This document shows, piece after piece, positions 54,546 through 63,757 of a DNA stretch of 64,000 bases. The DNA comes from Chitinophaga sp. CF418 (GTDB lineage: Bacteria > Bacteroidota > Bacteroidia > Chitinophagales > Chitinophagaceae), in the NCBI RefSeq assembly GCF_900142925.1, contig NZ_FRCN01000016.1, positions 1 to 64,000 on the forward strand, written 5' to 3'. Under the pieces are notes generated by a model. That model was not told where the DNA came from and ran no database searches. It worked only from the letters and a program-made list of their open reading frames with translations. The stretch's first letter is position 1. Each line of letters opens with the position of its first letter. The translations under genes and the position numbers were made by a program.

Positions 54546-56405
54546 ATGATAACCATTAACAGAATGCGAAAATTCTACATGCTGGCGCTAATGGCCGGTA
54601 GCCTGGGTCTCACCCCTCAAAGAGCACAGGCACAAACTCCTGCTACCTGGCAGGAGCACTGGTTTGAACACAACCAGGTAGTATCCCGTGTGTTCCTTGA
54701 CAATGATCTTGCCCTTTACTACGACAATGACGTAAGTCGTTCTGTAACCTGGCCGAATTCTTACCTGTCTCAATTGTGGCGCTACACCAAGAAGATCTAT
54801 GGTTCATTTGGCACAGAGCCGCAATTGTATGCTATAATGCATACAGGCAAGTATAGTGGTGGTCACCCATCCACTTATTTTGACGCCAGTCACGATTTCA
54901 GAAATGTGATCGATGCCGGCCCTGGTTCGTGGACAGGTGCTACACCGGGCGATTACAACCTGCTTACACATGAAGTGTCCCATATCGTGGAAATAGGTGG
55001 GAAGAACATGCATGGTTCTCCTGCCTTTGGCGTGTGGGGTGACAGCAAATGGGCGGAGATTTTCCTTTATGATGCCTATAAAGGCATGGGGATGGAAAGC
55101 AGGGCTACATCACTCTATAATGAGCTCCTTGCTAACCGCGATAATTTCCCAAGGGCTAATACCGCCTGGTTCAAAGATTGGTTCTATCCTATCTACAATC
55201 AGTATGGAGGTGCACAGTTGCTGAACCGCTACTTCATACAGGTGTCACTCTATTTTCAGAGAACCGGTACTGACTATAGTACCATGAATATGGGTGAATT
55301 TGTCCACTTCTGGAGCGGTGCTGCTGGTGTGAATCTGAAATCGCTGGCTACGACAGCCTTTGGCTGGACCAGCGAATACGAATCACAGTTTGTACAGGCG
55401 CAACAGAAATATCCCTTTACTTATACCCCCTGGGGACCTACAGCTGCCACGCTGTTCCAGGACATCAATTACGGTGGTTATGGTGTATACCTGCAGCCAG
55501 GCAGTTACAACCTGGCTAAGTTAAAGGCCTTTGGCGCCCGCAATGACGATGTTTCTTCCATAAAAATCTTGCCGGGGTATAAAGTGACCTTCTATGCCGA
55601 CGATAACTTTACCGGCGCCAGCAAAACCTTTACAGCTGATGCTACCACAATTGATGCCTCCTGGAACGACGTGGTATCTTCTATTGTCGTGGAACGTTCT
55701 ACTGATAATCCCGCTCCTATAGGACAGACTATCTGGCTGCAGGGCAATAATGGCGGTTATATGAGCTCCAAAGGCGGTGTAGGCGCTATGTGGACAAATG
55801 CAACAGTCGTACAGGGATGGAACAAATTCCTGGTGGCAGATGCAGGTAATGGTAAGGTGGCACTAAACAACGGCGGGCTGTATGTTTCTTCTGAAAACGG
55901 TGAGAAAAGTATGACCTGCAACAGGACTTCCATACAAGGTTGGGAAGTTTTTGACTGGATCACCAACAGTGACGGAACTATTTCCCTGCGTGGTAATAAT
56001 GGTATGTATGTTTCTTCAGAGAACGGAGCTGCTGAGATGACCTGCAAAAGAACTGCAATAGACGGATGGGAGAAGTTCTCCTTTGGTATCACGGCGGCTG
56101 CCGCAAGCGCAAGTACCCTCGCTGCGGTAAAAGAAGAAGACCTGGCGCTAACAACAGAAAAAGGCCTGGTAATATTCCCTAACCCGGTACTCAAAGGAAA
56201 CACGCTTACTGTGAAGCTTGCAGCGTACGATGCTACCGCTCCGCTGAATATTTCTCTGGTGGATGTCAATAGGACCGCAGTGGTTTATAAGAAAGCAAAT
56301 GCATCCAGCGTTTCTGTTAGTACCAGCAATATTGCCGGCGGTATTTATATACTGACAGTAACAAACGGTAAGAAGTATTACACAAGGAAAATAGTTATAC
56401 AATAA
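54546..56405 (+). CDS. Secreted HExxH peptidase-like protein with crystallin and beta-trefoil modules
   Basis: A 619-residue exported protein. After a signal peptide (to about 30) comes a zincin-like domain with LLTHEVSHIVEIGG (HExxH at about 142-146) and WAEIFLYDAY nearby, plausibly supplying a third zinc ligand. Next is a beta/gamma-crystallin-like module at about 298-380 (LFQDINYGGYGVYLQPGSYN, VTFYADDNFTGASK), a fascin-like beta-trefoil (three YVSSENG-type units, about 395-515), and a T9SS sorting domain. The family is not certain; it resembles plant-type basic secretory protein peptidases. It is the first of two tandem paralogues. The trefoil is very similar to that of the upstream GH5-GH18 gene. 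Confidence 0.8.
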   Translation: MITINRMRKFYMLALMAGSLGLTPQRAQAQTPATWQEHWFEHNQVVSRVFLDNDLALYYDNDVSRSVTWPNSYLSQLWRYTKKIYGSFGTEPQLYAIMHTGKYSGGHPSTYFDASHDFRNVIDAGPGSWTGATPGDYNLLTHEVSHIVEIGGKNMHGSPAFGVWGDSKWAEIFLYDAYKGMGMESRATSLYNELLANRDNFPRANTAWFKDWFYPIYNQYGGAQLLNRYFIQVSLYFQRTGTDYSTMNMGEFVHFWSGAAGVNLKSLATTAFGWTSEYESQFVQAQQKYPFTYTPWGPTAATLFQDINYGGYGVYLQPGSYNLAKLKAFGARNDDVSSIKILPGYKVTFYADDNFTGASKTFTADATTIDASWNDVVSSIVVERSTDNPAPIGQTIWLQGNNGGYMSSKGGVGAMWTNATVVQGWNKFLVADAGNGKVALNNGGLYVSSENGEKSMTCNRTSIQGWEVFDWITNSDGTISLRGNNGMYVSSENGAAEMTCKRTAIDGWEKFSFGITAAAASASTLAAVKEEDLALTTEKGLVIFPNPVLKGNTLTVKLAAYDATAPLNISLVDVNRTAVVYKKANASSVSVSTSNIAGGIYILTVTNGKKYYTRKIVIQ

Positions 56406-56426
56406 GTCCTTTTTATTCATATAACG

Positions 56427-56455
56427 CTGCCGGACAAGTCGTCCGGCAGTTTTTT
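56427..56455 (+). terminator. Terminator after the first peptidase-like gene
   Basis: CTGCCGGAC pairs perfectly with GTCCGGCAG over a 5-base loop, followed by six T. Confidence 0.85.
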
Positions 56456-56475
56456 CTCACATTCAACCCGTTTTT

Positions 56476-57897
56476 ATGCAAAAGTTCTACGCATTGGTAC
56501 TCCTGGCCAGCCTGGCATTTCCCGTTATCCAGGTAAAGGCACAAACTCCTCCTGCTACCTGGCAGGAACACTGGTTTGAGCACAACCAGATTGTTTCCCG
56601 CGTTTTTTACGACAATGACCTGGCCCTTTATTTTGACAGTGACGTGAGTAGCTCAGTCACCTGGCCCCGTCAGTATCTTGTTGACGTATGGCGTTATACC
56701 AAGAAAACCTATGGTTCCTTTGGAACAGATCCGCACCTGTTTGCTATTCTGCATACCGGCAAATACAGCGGAGGACATCCAGCAACCTATTTCGATGCCA
56801 GCCATGACAACAGGAATGTGATCGATGCCGGCGCTGGTCCGTGGACGAGCGCTACACAGGGCGATTACAACCTGCTTACACATGAAGTAGCCCACATCGT
56901 TGAATTAGGAGGGAAGAACATGCATAATTCTCCTGCCTTCGGTATATGGGGCGACAGTAAATGGGCGGAGATCTTTATTTATGATGTTTACAAAGGCTTA
57001 GGTCTGGAAAGCCGGGCCACCTCAGCCTACAATGATTTCACCGCTTCCCGCGACGATTTCCCAAGGGCTAACACCGCCTGGTTCCGGGACTGGTTCTATC
57101 CCATCTACAGCCAATATGGCGGTGCGCAGGTCCTGAACCGTTATTTTACCCAGCTGTCCCTGTATTTTTCGAGATCCGGCACTGACTACAACAGCATGAA
57201 CATGGGCGAGTTTGTGCATTTCTGGAGCGCTGCAGCAGGTGTGAACCTGAAGCCGCTGGCTACAACAGCTTTCGGCTGGACAAGCCAATATGAATCACAG
57301 TTTGTGCAGGCCCAGCAAACCTATCCTTTCACTTATTCTACACCACCGCCAATAGCCGTGAGCGTTTTCCAGGACTTTAACTATGGCGGTTATGGCGTAT
57401 ACCTGCCTGTGGGTACTTATAACCTGGCCCGGTTAAAGGCATACGGTGCGCGTAATGATGATATTACTGCCCTGAAAGTAGCACCGGGATATAAGATCGT
57501 ATTGTACGCAGATGACAACTTTTCCGGCGCCAGCACTACTGTTACGTCAGATGTTCCTTTACTGGATGTTGCCACCTGGAATGATAAAGTATCTTCTGTG
57601 ATCATTTCTGCCCTTTCTCCGGCAGAAGCAGCGGCAAAACATGAAGAAAGTACCGGTATCAGTGTATTCCCTAATCCATCTGTCAGCGGTGGTACCCTGA
57701 CGGTGCAGGTAGAAAAATATAATCCGTCAAAACCGGTACAGGTGCAGTTACTGGATGTGAACAGGAAAGTAGCGGCTTTTAAGAAAACAAATACACAACG
57801 TGTATCGCTTGCTACCGGCAATATCGCCAGCGGTTTTTATATCCTGGTGGTAACAAACGGTGCTGAGGTGTATACGAAGAAAGTATTGATCCAATAA
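56476..57897 (+). CDS. Secreted HExxH peptidase-like protein, second tandem paralogue (no trefoil)
   Basis: A 473-residue paralogue of the preceding gene: signal peptide, the same zincin-like domain with LLTHEVAHIVELGG (HExxH at about 136-140), the crystallin-like module (VFQDFNYGGYGVYLPVGTYN, about 295-380) and a T9SS sorting domain (VFPNPSVSGGTLTV, SGFYILVVTNG). The beta-trefoil present in the upstream copy is absent, with the crystallin part leading straight to the sorting domain. Conservation of the HExxH supports a catalytic role, presumably proteolysis outside the cell. Each of the two genes has its own terminator, so they are separate transcripts after a tandem duplication. Confidence 0.8.
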   Translation: MQKFYALVLLASLAFPVIQVKAQTPPATWQEHWFEHNQIVSRVFYDNDLALYFDSDVSSSVTWPRQYLVDVWRYTKKTYGSFGTDPHLFAILHTGKYSGGHPATYFDASHDNRNVIDAGAGPWTSATQGDYNLLTHEVAHIVELGGKNMHNSPAFGIWGDSKWAEIFIYDVYKGLGLESRATSAYNDFTASRDDFPRANTAWFRDWFYPIYSQYGGAQVLNRYFTQLSLYFSRSGTDYNSMNMGEFVHFWSAAAGVNLKPLATTAFGWTSQYESQFVQAQQTYPFTYSTPPPIAVSVFQDFNYGGYGVYLPVGTYNLARLKAYGARNDDITALKVAPGYKIVLYADDNFSGASTTVTSDVPLLDVATWNDKVSSVIISALSPAEAAAKHEESTGISVFPNPSVSGGTLTVQVEKYNPSKPVQVQLLDVNRKVAAFKKTNTQRVSLATGNIASGFYILVVTNGAEVYTKKVLIQ

Positions 57898-57921
57898 TAA
57901 TTCGGCTCCCTATATATATGT

Positions 57922-57953
57922 AAAAAGGCTGTCCGCATGTGACAGCCTTTTTC
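57922..57953. terminator. Bidirectional terminator between convergent genes
   Basis: AAAAAGGCTGTC pairs with GACAGCCTTTTT; A- and T-runs on both sides let it serve both the peptidase-like gene (plus) and the efflux operon (minus). Confidence 0.85.
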
Positions 57954-57970
57954 GTTGATTACATCCTTTC

Positions 57971-59098
57971 TTACTTGCCTGTTTTAACGTGCTTCAGTTC
58001 TGCGCCGTCTCTTAACTCTTCGGTGGCGGTAGTTACGATGGTGTCGCCTTCGTTGAGATTACTTCCGTATATTTCAATTTTTCCATCTGCTTCACGTCCG
58101 GTCTGCACCTGTACTCTTTCGGCCTTACCATTTACCACCCTCACTACGAATATATTCACGGTAGAATTGACGACTGCTGTCTTTGGAACCAGGAATGTGC
58201 TGTCAGTGCTGTTCATTGGAATGTTCACTTCTGCGATCATACCGGGAAGCAGTTTTTTATCATTGTTGATGACGTCCATTTCAATACGCTGTGAACGAAG
58301 TCTGGTATCAAGCGCCCCGGAAAGGCGGTTCACCTTTGCGGTGAATGACTGACCGGTGAATGCTTTTACATTGAAGCGTACCTCGCTGTTGTTGGCCAGG
58401 TAGCTGGTATATGCTTCCGGAACAGAGATCACAAGACGCAGTTTCTTCTGTTCCTGCAGGGTAAATAAGGGGAATTCAGAGCCTTTTCCGGTTGGACCAA
58501 CATATGCACCCGCACTGACATTTCTTGCGCTTATAACGCCTGAAAATGGCGCTCTGATCTCCAGGTAGTTCCTGTTATCGGTGATCTCCCTGTAGGAAGC
58601 CCTGGCAGCATCCAGTTGTGCTTTATCTGAGTTCTGACGGGCCAGTGCTATATCGAGATCGTTCTTTGATACGGTGCCCGGTGTCAGACTGGTACTGTAC
58701 AAACGGTCATAGTTCGCTTTGCTGGCAAGGTATATTGCCTCCTGTGCCTTTAACCTGGATTCTGCGCCAGCCAGCTGGGAAGTGATCTCAGGGGCTTCCA
58801 TGGTGGCCAGCAGCTGACCAGTGCTCACTTCAGAACCTACATCTACGTGCAGCTTTCTTACGAAGCTGCTCACCTTTGCATAAATATCTACCTGTTGGTA
58901 AGCAATCAGCTCACCAGGTATCTGCAGGGAGGAAGATAATTTACCCTTTTGGAGGGACAGGGCGGATACGGCCGCCTCTTCAGGCGCTGCAGCTTCTGTC
59001 GTTTCTGATTTGCCTTCTGTGTGGCCGCAGCTGCTCAGCAGCATCGTAGCTGGCAAACTGCATATTATCGTGATAGCAAGTGCTTTTAGACTGTTCAT
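57971..59098 (-). CDS. RND efflux membrane fusion protein (lipoprotein)
   Basis: A 375-residue periplasmic adaptor. The start at 59098 (MNSLKALAIT) begins a lipoprotein signal ending LLSSCG, so the protein is lipid-anchored; the ORF reads 46 codons further upstream only because it overlaps the RND gene. The lipoyl/barrel-sandwich region is split (DIYAKVSSFVRKLHVDVGSE and APFSGVISARNVSAGAY), with a coiled hairpin between (AQEAIYLASKANYDRLY). It links the RND pump to the outer-membrane channel. It is the last gene of the leftward operon TolC-RND-adaptor, starting 2 bp after the pump's stop. The hydrophobic substrate is unknown. Confidence 0.92.
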   Translation of the reverse strand: MNSLKALAITIICSLPATMLLSSCGHTEGKSETTEAAAPEEAAVSALSLQKGKLSSSLQIPGELIAYQQVDIYAKVSSFVRKLHVDVGSEVSTGQLLATMEAPEITSQLAGAESRLKAQEAIYLASKANYDRLYSTSLTPGTVSKNDLDIALARQNSDKAQLDAARASYREITDNRNYLEIRAPFSGVISARNVSAGAYVGPTGKGSEFPLFTLQEQKKLRLVISVPEAYTSYLANNSEVRFNVKAFTGQSFTAKVNRLSGALDTRLRSQRIEMDVINNDKKLLPGMIAEVNIPMNSTDSTFLVPKTAVVNSTVNIFVVRVVNGKAERVQVQTGREADGKIEIYGSNLNEGDTIVTTATEELRDGAELKHVKTGK

Positions 59099-59099
59099 A

Positions 59100-62000
59100 T
59101 TATTCGTGTAAGGATGGTACATAGTTTTTACTTTCTTTATCTTCCGGATCGAGTGATACCGACTGGGTCGTTGTCTTACCCTGCGCCCATGCAAATACCA
59201 GTGGTAAAATGAAGAGCGTACTGAAGGTAGAAGCAATCAGACCGCCGATCACCGCACGTCCCAGCGGAGATGTCTGGTCGCCGGATTCTCCCAGGCCGCT
59301 TGCCATCGGGATCATACCTGCCACCATCGCAAGACTGGTCATCAGAATGGGGCGGAGACGTAATGCTACGGCTTCTTTCGCAGAAAGCAAAGCATTGCCG
59401 TTACCCAGGCGCAGCTGTTCCGCATTGGTGATCAGCAATACGGCGTTCGAAATGGACACGCCCACCGACATGATGATACCCATATAAGACTGCAGGTTCA
59501 GGGTAGATCCGGTGATAAGCAGTAAGGTCAGTGAACCGATCAATACTGCCGGTACTGAAGCCAGTACCACCGCCGATACTTTGAAAGACTGGAAGTTGGC
59601 TGCCAGCATCAGGAAGATCACTACTACTGCTACAATCAATCCCGATTGCAGGCTGTCCAGTGTTTCGGTAAGGGTTGAGCTCAAACCGATCAGTTCAACG
59701 CTCAGACCACGTGGCAACTCACCGATGGAAGCAATCGCTTTGTTCACATCATCAGTTGCGGTACCAAGATCGATATTGTTTGTATTTGCCGTCACAGAAA
59801 GTGAAGGGATAGCACCCAGGTTGTCTGCTTCACCATAAGTGGTATCGCGGGTGATCGTGGCCACATCTCCCAATACGGGCCTGCTGGCGTTCCTTAAAAG
59901 GGGAATTTCTGCAATATCCTGTACATCCGTCATTTTGTTTTCCGGAACCTGTACCTGCACGCTGTAACTCAGGTTTGATTTTTCATCTATCCAGATGTTC
60001 TTCTCGGTATAACGGGAAGAAGAAGTAGATGCGATCAGTGAACGGGAAATATCACTCACGTCCACACCCAGTTGTGCTGCGCGCACGCGGTCTATCGTGA
60101 TCTTCAAGGCAGGATACTTGGTAGATTGACCAAGTTGCACATCCCTGAGATATGGGATCTTTTTCAGTTTCCCGATCACTTTCTCCGCATACTGCTCATT
60201 GAGCTGTTTATTCCTGCCGGAAAGCCTTACTTCTATCGGCGTAGGAGAACCCTGGCTCAGGATCTTATCCGTCAGTTCTATTGGCTCAAATGAAGGAGTA
60301 ACACCCGGCAATTCTGCCTTCATCCTTTCCCTGATCTTATCTTTCAGCTCATCCATGTTTACTTTATAATCCTCTTTCAGCGCAACCTGTATTACCGCTT
60401 CCTGTGGTCCGGGCATGAACAGGTAAATAGGGCTGATGGAGAATTGTCCGGGGTGTTGTCCTACATAAGAAGATGAAATAGCTACATTCTCTGGTCCTAC
60501 AATGCTTCTGATAGCCTTAACCGTTTTTATAGTGATCTCTTCTGTTCTTTCAGCGCGGGTGCCCTGTGGCGCACGTATCCTTAACTGGAACTGACTGCCG
60601 TTACCACGGGGCAATACGTCCCTTCCTATTGTATTCAGCAGCAGCAAAACCAGCCCTATACCTGCTACCAGGTAAATTGATACGATCACTTTACGGGCAG
60701 GCATAACACGTTCTATGAAACGCATGAACCGGTTACGCAATCTCTCAAAGAAGGAAAGTTTACCATTACTATTTAAGTCTGCTCTTTCAGCGAGTTCTTT
60801 CTTACTGAGGATATGATCAGGTTCATGACCTGCGTGCGGATGCGCCTTCATCAGCCAGTTGGCCATGATAGGTACAAAGGTTTGCGCCAGGAAGTAAGAA
60901 ATGATCATGGCAAAACCTATTGCTAATGCCAATGGCAGGAACAACGATCCCGGAATGCCACCCATAGTGAATGCCGGCGCAAATACAGCCAGGATACAGA
61001 ACAGGATGAGCAGTTTCGGGAAAGCGATCTCCTTACACGCGTCCCAGATGGCCAGCCCCTTCGGTTTACCCATATCAAGGTGCTGGTGTATATTTTCTAT
61101 CGTCACCGTACTCTCATCCACTAATATACCAATGGCCAGCGCCAGACCGCTCAACGTCATAATGTTGATGGTCTGTCCTGCCACTTTGAGGCAGAGCACT
61201 GCCGCAATAATGGAGGTCGGGATGGTCAGTATCACAATCAGCGCACCTCTTGGGTCACCGAGAAATAACAGTACCATTAACCCTGTCAGGATCGCACCAA
61301 TGGCGCCCTCACTGATCAGGCTTTTTACAGCGTTGATCACATATACAGACTGGTCAAATTCATATGTCAGTTTTACATCTTCCGGCAGCAGGGACTGGAA
61401 TTTCGGCAATGCCTTTTTCAGTTTCTGTACTACTTCCCAGGTAGATGCATCACCCGATTTTGCCACACTGAGGTATACGGAACGGCGTCCGTTCACCAGT
61501 GCATAACCGGCAGTAATATCTGCGCCGTCTTCCACAGTGGCTACGTCGCGCAGGTAAAGGTTCTGTACGCCTCCTTTGTAAAGGGGGATGTTCTCAAAAT
61601 CTTTTACAGTGCGGATAGCAGTATTGGCTGGTGTGATAAAGTTGATATCTCCGATACGTACGTTACCGGATGGAGAGGTCTGGTTGTTGATACGTAATGC
61701 CTCTACCAGCTGGTCGGGCGTCATATTGTGAGAACGAAGCAGTTCAGGATCTGCCTTGATCACTACGGTACGTAAGTTACCACCGAAGGGAGGTGCAGAC
61801 ACCAGACCCGGAATAGAAGTAAAAGATGAACGTACATAAGTGTTGGCAAGGTCCAGCAGCTCGTTATTGTTACGTTTTTCACTGCTCAATACCAGCTCGC
61901 CTACAGGCAGGGTAGAAGCGTCAAAACGGATAATGAAAGGAGGCTGTGAGCCCGGCGGGAAAATGGCCTGTATACGGTTACAGAAGGCACTTAGCTCTGC

Positions 62001-62315
62001 CTGTGCCTGTGCCATGTTCGTGCCCGGATAAAAACTCACCTTGATGAGGGTAAGACCTTGTATGTTCTTTGTTTCAATGGTTTTGATACCATTCACATAA
62101 AGCAGGACGTTGATATATTGTTTACCAAAATATGCTTCCATCTGGGTGGGAGTGTATCCGCCGAAGGGATGCGCGATGTACATCACCGGCAGGTCCAGTT
62201 TGGGGAAGATGTCCACCTTGATCGTTCTTACAGCGCCTATGCCGAAGAAGAAGAGGGCAGCCACTATTACCAGTATGGATATTGGTTTGCGTAATGCTGA
62301 TCTTATCAGGTTCAT
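59100..62315 (-). CDS. RND-family efflux transporter (AcrB-like)
   Basis: A 1071-residue proton-driven inner-membrane efflux pump of the HAE-1/AcrB type: an N-terminal helix (LRKPISILVIVAALFFFGIG), two large periplasmic loops, and two groups of helices, including GLALAIGILVDESTVTIENI (TM4 with its conserved aspartate) and SVGVSISNAVLLITNAEQLR. It is full-length. The order on the transcript is TolC channel, this pump, then the adaptor, with 4-bp and 1-bp gaps between reading frames. Substrate cannot be predicted from the sequence; members export drugs, detergents or siderophores. A histidine kinase gene lies upstream and may regulate it. Confidence 0.95.
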   Translation of the reverse strand: MNLIRSALRKPISILVIVAALFFFGIGAVRTIKVDIFPKLDLPVMYIAHPFGGYTPTQMEAYFGKQYINVLLYVNGIKTIETKNIQGLTLIKVSFYPGTNMAQAQAELSAFCNRIQAIFPPGSQPPFIIRFDASTLPVGELVLSSEKRNNNELLDLANTYVRSSFTSIPGLVSAPPFGGNLRTVVIKADPELLRSHNMTPDQLVEALRINNQTSPSGNVRIGDINFITPANTAIRTVKDFENIPLYKGGVQNLYLRDVATVEDGADITAGYALVNGRRSVYLSVAKSGDASTWEVVQKLKKALPKFQSLLPEDVKLTYEFDQSVYVINAVKSLISEGAIGAILTGLMVLLFLGDPRGALIVILTIPTSIIAAVLCLKVAGQTINIMTLSGLALAIGILVDESTVTIENIHQHLDMGKPKGLAIWDACKEIAFPKLLILFCILAVFAPAFTMGGIPGSLFLPLALAIGFAMIISYFLAQTFVPIMANWLMKAHPHAGHEPDHILSKKELAERADLNSNGKLSFFERLRNRFMRFIERVMPARKVIVSIYLVAGIGLVLLLLNTIGRDVLPRGNGSQFQLRIRAPQGTRAERTEEITIKTVKAIRSIVGPENVAISSSYVGQHPGQFSISPIYLFMPGPQEAVIQVALKEDYKVNMDELKDKIRERMKAELPGVTPSFEPIELTDKILSQGSPTPIEVRLSGRNKQLNEQYAEKVIGKLKKIPYLRDVQLGQSTKYPALKITIDRVRAAQLGVDVSDISRSLIASTSSSRYTEKNIWIDEKSNLSYSVQVQVPENKMTDVQDIAEIPLLRNASRPVLGDVATITRDTTYGEADNLGAIPSLSVTANTNNIDLGTATDDVNKAIASIGELPRGLSVELIGLSSTLTETLDSLQSGLIVAVVVIFLMLAANFQSFKVSAVVLASVPAVLIGSLTLLLITGSTLNLQSYMGIIMSVGVSISNAVLLITNAEQLRLGNGNALLSAKEAVALRLRPILMTSLAMVAGMIPMASGLGESGDQTSPLGRAVIGGLIASTFSTLFILPLVFAWAQGKTTTQSVSLDPEDKESKNYVPSLHE

Positions 62316-62319
62316 TTAA

Positions 62320-63720
62320 TTAGAATTCATTGATGAATAGAGAGAAATTGCCGGTAGCGGCAGCTTTCAGTAACAGCGCCTGCCATACGTTGGTGTAGGC
62401 AATATCACGATCTGTTTCTGCACGGTTCAGTGTATAAAAGACCTGTGTCACATCCACGATCGTATTCAGTCCGTTCCTATACAGTACCGTTCTTTGCTGA
62501 TAAGCTTCAGTTGCCGCATTGACCTGTATAGGCGCTTCTGCATAATTGACAAGCGCATTTTTGATCCTGGTGTCAGACAGTGATAACTGTGCCGTCAACT
62601 GCTGGCGTACCAGTTCATATTCATCCTGCAAGCCTTTTGATATGAATTTCTGAGAGGCTGCCTGGTGTTTTACTCTCAGCGGAGAAGTAATGTTCCAGGT
62701 TACGCCTACCCCCAGCAGATAGTTACTGCGGTTAGGTTTTACACCATCCCAGTATCCTTTATCGTATGCTGTCTGGTCTGTTACATAGCTGGCATCGAAA
62801 CCGGAACCTCTTGTCTGCATGACCCCGAAAACAGAAAACGCAGGGAAGTTCAGGGTATGTATGTAACGTGCCTGTTCATCACTTAACCTGATACGGTTTT
62901 CATAGTATTTCAGTAAAGGATGGCTCTGTACTGCAGCATTGACGCTGTCAGTCAGCGCCGCCGGAATGCGGTTAATGAACACGGTATCCAGTATGAACTC
63001 AGTAGGAGGTACGCCCATCAGTACCGCCAGCTGATTAGCCTGTGTCTGTTCTGCGTCCTTTGCCTTTGTGTAGGCGATCTTTGCATTGGATACTTCTGCA
63101 TTGGCCAATGTAGAATCTACGCCGGGGATTAACCCGTTCTTCGCCCTTGTTACCACCACTGAGCGGAACGTATCAGCACGTTCCAGATTATTCCACCATG
63201 ACCGGGTCAGGCGTTGTGCGGCCAGCAGATTAAGGTATGCTCCCGCAACCCTTACAGATTGCTGGAATTGTTCCTGCTCCCAGTCTGCCTGGTCCCTGGC
63301 TACGGCTGCCTGTGCGGCTTTGATCTTCTCTTTGGCGCGGCCAAAGGCAAAGAAATCCCAGTTGACATTGGCGAGATAGAGTCCGCCGAAAGCGGCATTC
63401 CAGTTCTGCGACGGAAGGGTAGGACCTGATGAAGATACCCCCAGACCATTCAGACCATAGGAAGGGCCGAACTGCCCGTTCACAGTACCGTAATCCTGCT
63501 GGGCAGAAAGATTAAGGTTCGGGAGATAATCCCGCTTCGCCTGGGTAACGGTGGACTTAGAGGCATTCAGGTAATTGGCCTTGGCCTTAATTGATCCATA
63601 GTTGGCGAGTGCAGTCTGTACGGCGTCTTTCAGCGTTAGTAGCTGCTGTGCGTGTAATACTTCCATCGATCCGTGCCATAACAGCAGGAACAGGACCACG
63701 ACGATTCTTTTTGTTTGCAT
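62320..63720 (-). CDS. TolC-family outer-membrane efflux channel
   Basis: A 466-residue protein with a signal peptide (VVVLFLLLWHGSMEVLHAQ) and the TolC/OEP helical repeat pattern: LTLKDAVQTALANYGSIKAK in the first repeat, and AYQQRTVLYRNGLNTIVDVTQ in the second. It forms the outer-membrane exit duct for the RND pump encoded 4 bp downstream. Typical length. The gene starts 30 bp after the end of a histidine kinase gene on the same strand; a 26-bp inverted repeat lies in that gap, so the operon may be read from the regulator or from its own start. Confidence 0.92.
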   Translation of the reverse strand: MQTKRIVVVLFLLLWHGSMEVLHAQQLLTLKDAVQTALANYGSIKAKANYLNASKSTVTQAKRDYLPNLNLSAQQDYGTVNGQFGPSYGLNGLGVSSSGPTLPSQNWNAAFGGLYLANVNWDFFAFGRAKEKIKAAQAAVARDQADWEQEQFQQSVRVAGAYLNLLAAQRLTRSWWNNLERADTFRSVVVTRAKNGLIPGVDSTLANAEVSNAKIAYTKAKDAEQTQANQLAVLMGVPPTEFILDTVFINRIPAALTDSVNAAVQSHPLLKYYENRIRLSDEQARYIHTLNFPAFSVFGVMQTRGSGFDASYVTDQTAYDKGYWDGVKPNRSNYLLGVGVTWNITSPLRVKHQAASQKFISKGLQDEYELVRQQLTAQLSLSDTRIKNALVNYAEAPIQVNAATEAYQQRTVLYRNGLNTIVDVTQVFYTLNRAETDRDIAYTNVWQALLLKAAATGNFSLFINEF

Positions 63721-63731
63721 GATAATACTTG

Positions 63732-63757
63732 AACATTAGACCATAAGCACTAATGTT
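63732..63757. promoter_or_regulatory. Inverted repeat between histidine kinase and efflux operon
   Basis: AACATTAG (63732-63739) and CTAATGTT (63750-63757) form a perfect 8-bp inverted repeat with a 10-base spacer, overlapping the kinase stop codon and lying 12 bp upstream of the TolC start. Without a T-run it fits an operator or an RNA hairpin better than a terminator. Confidence 0.4.
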
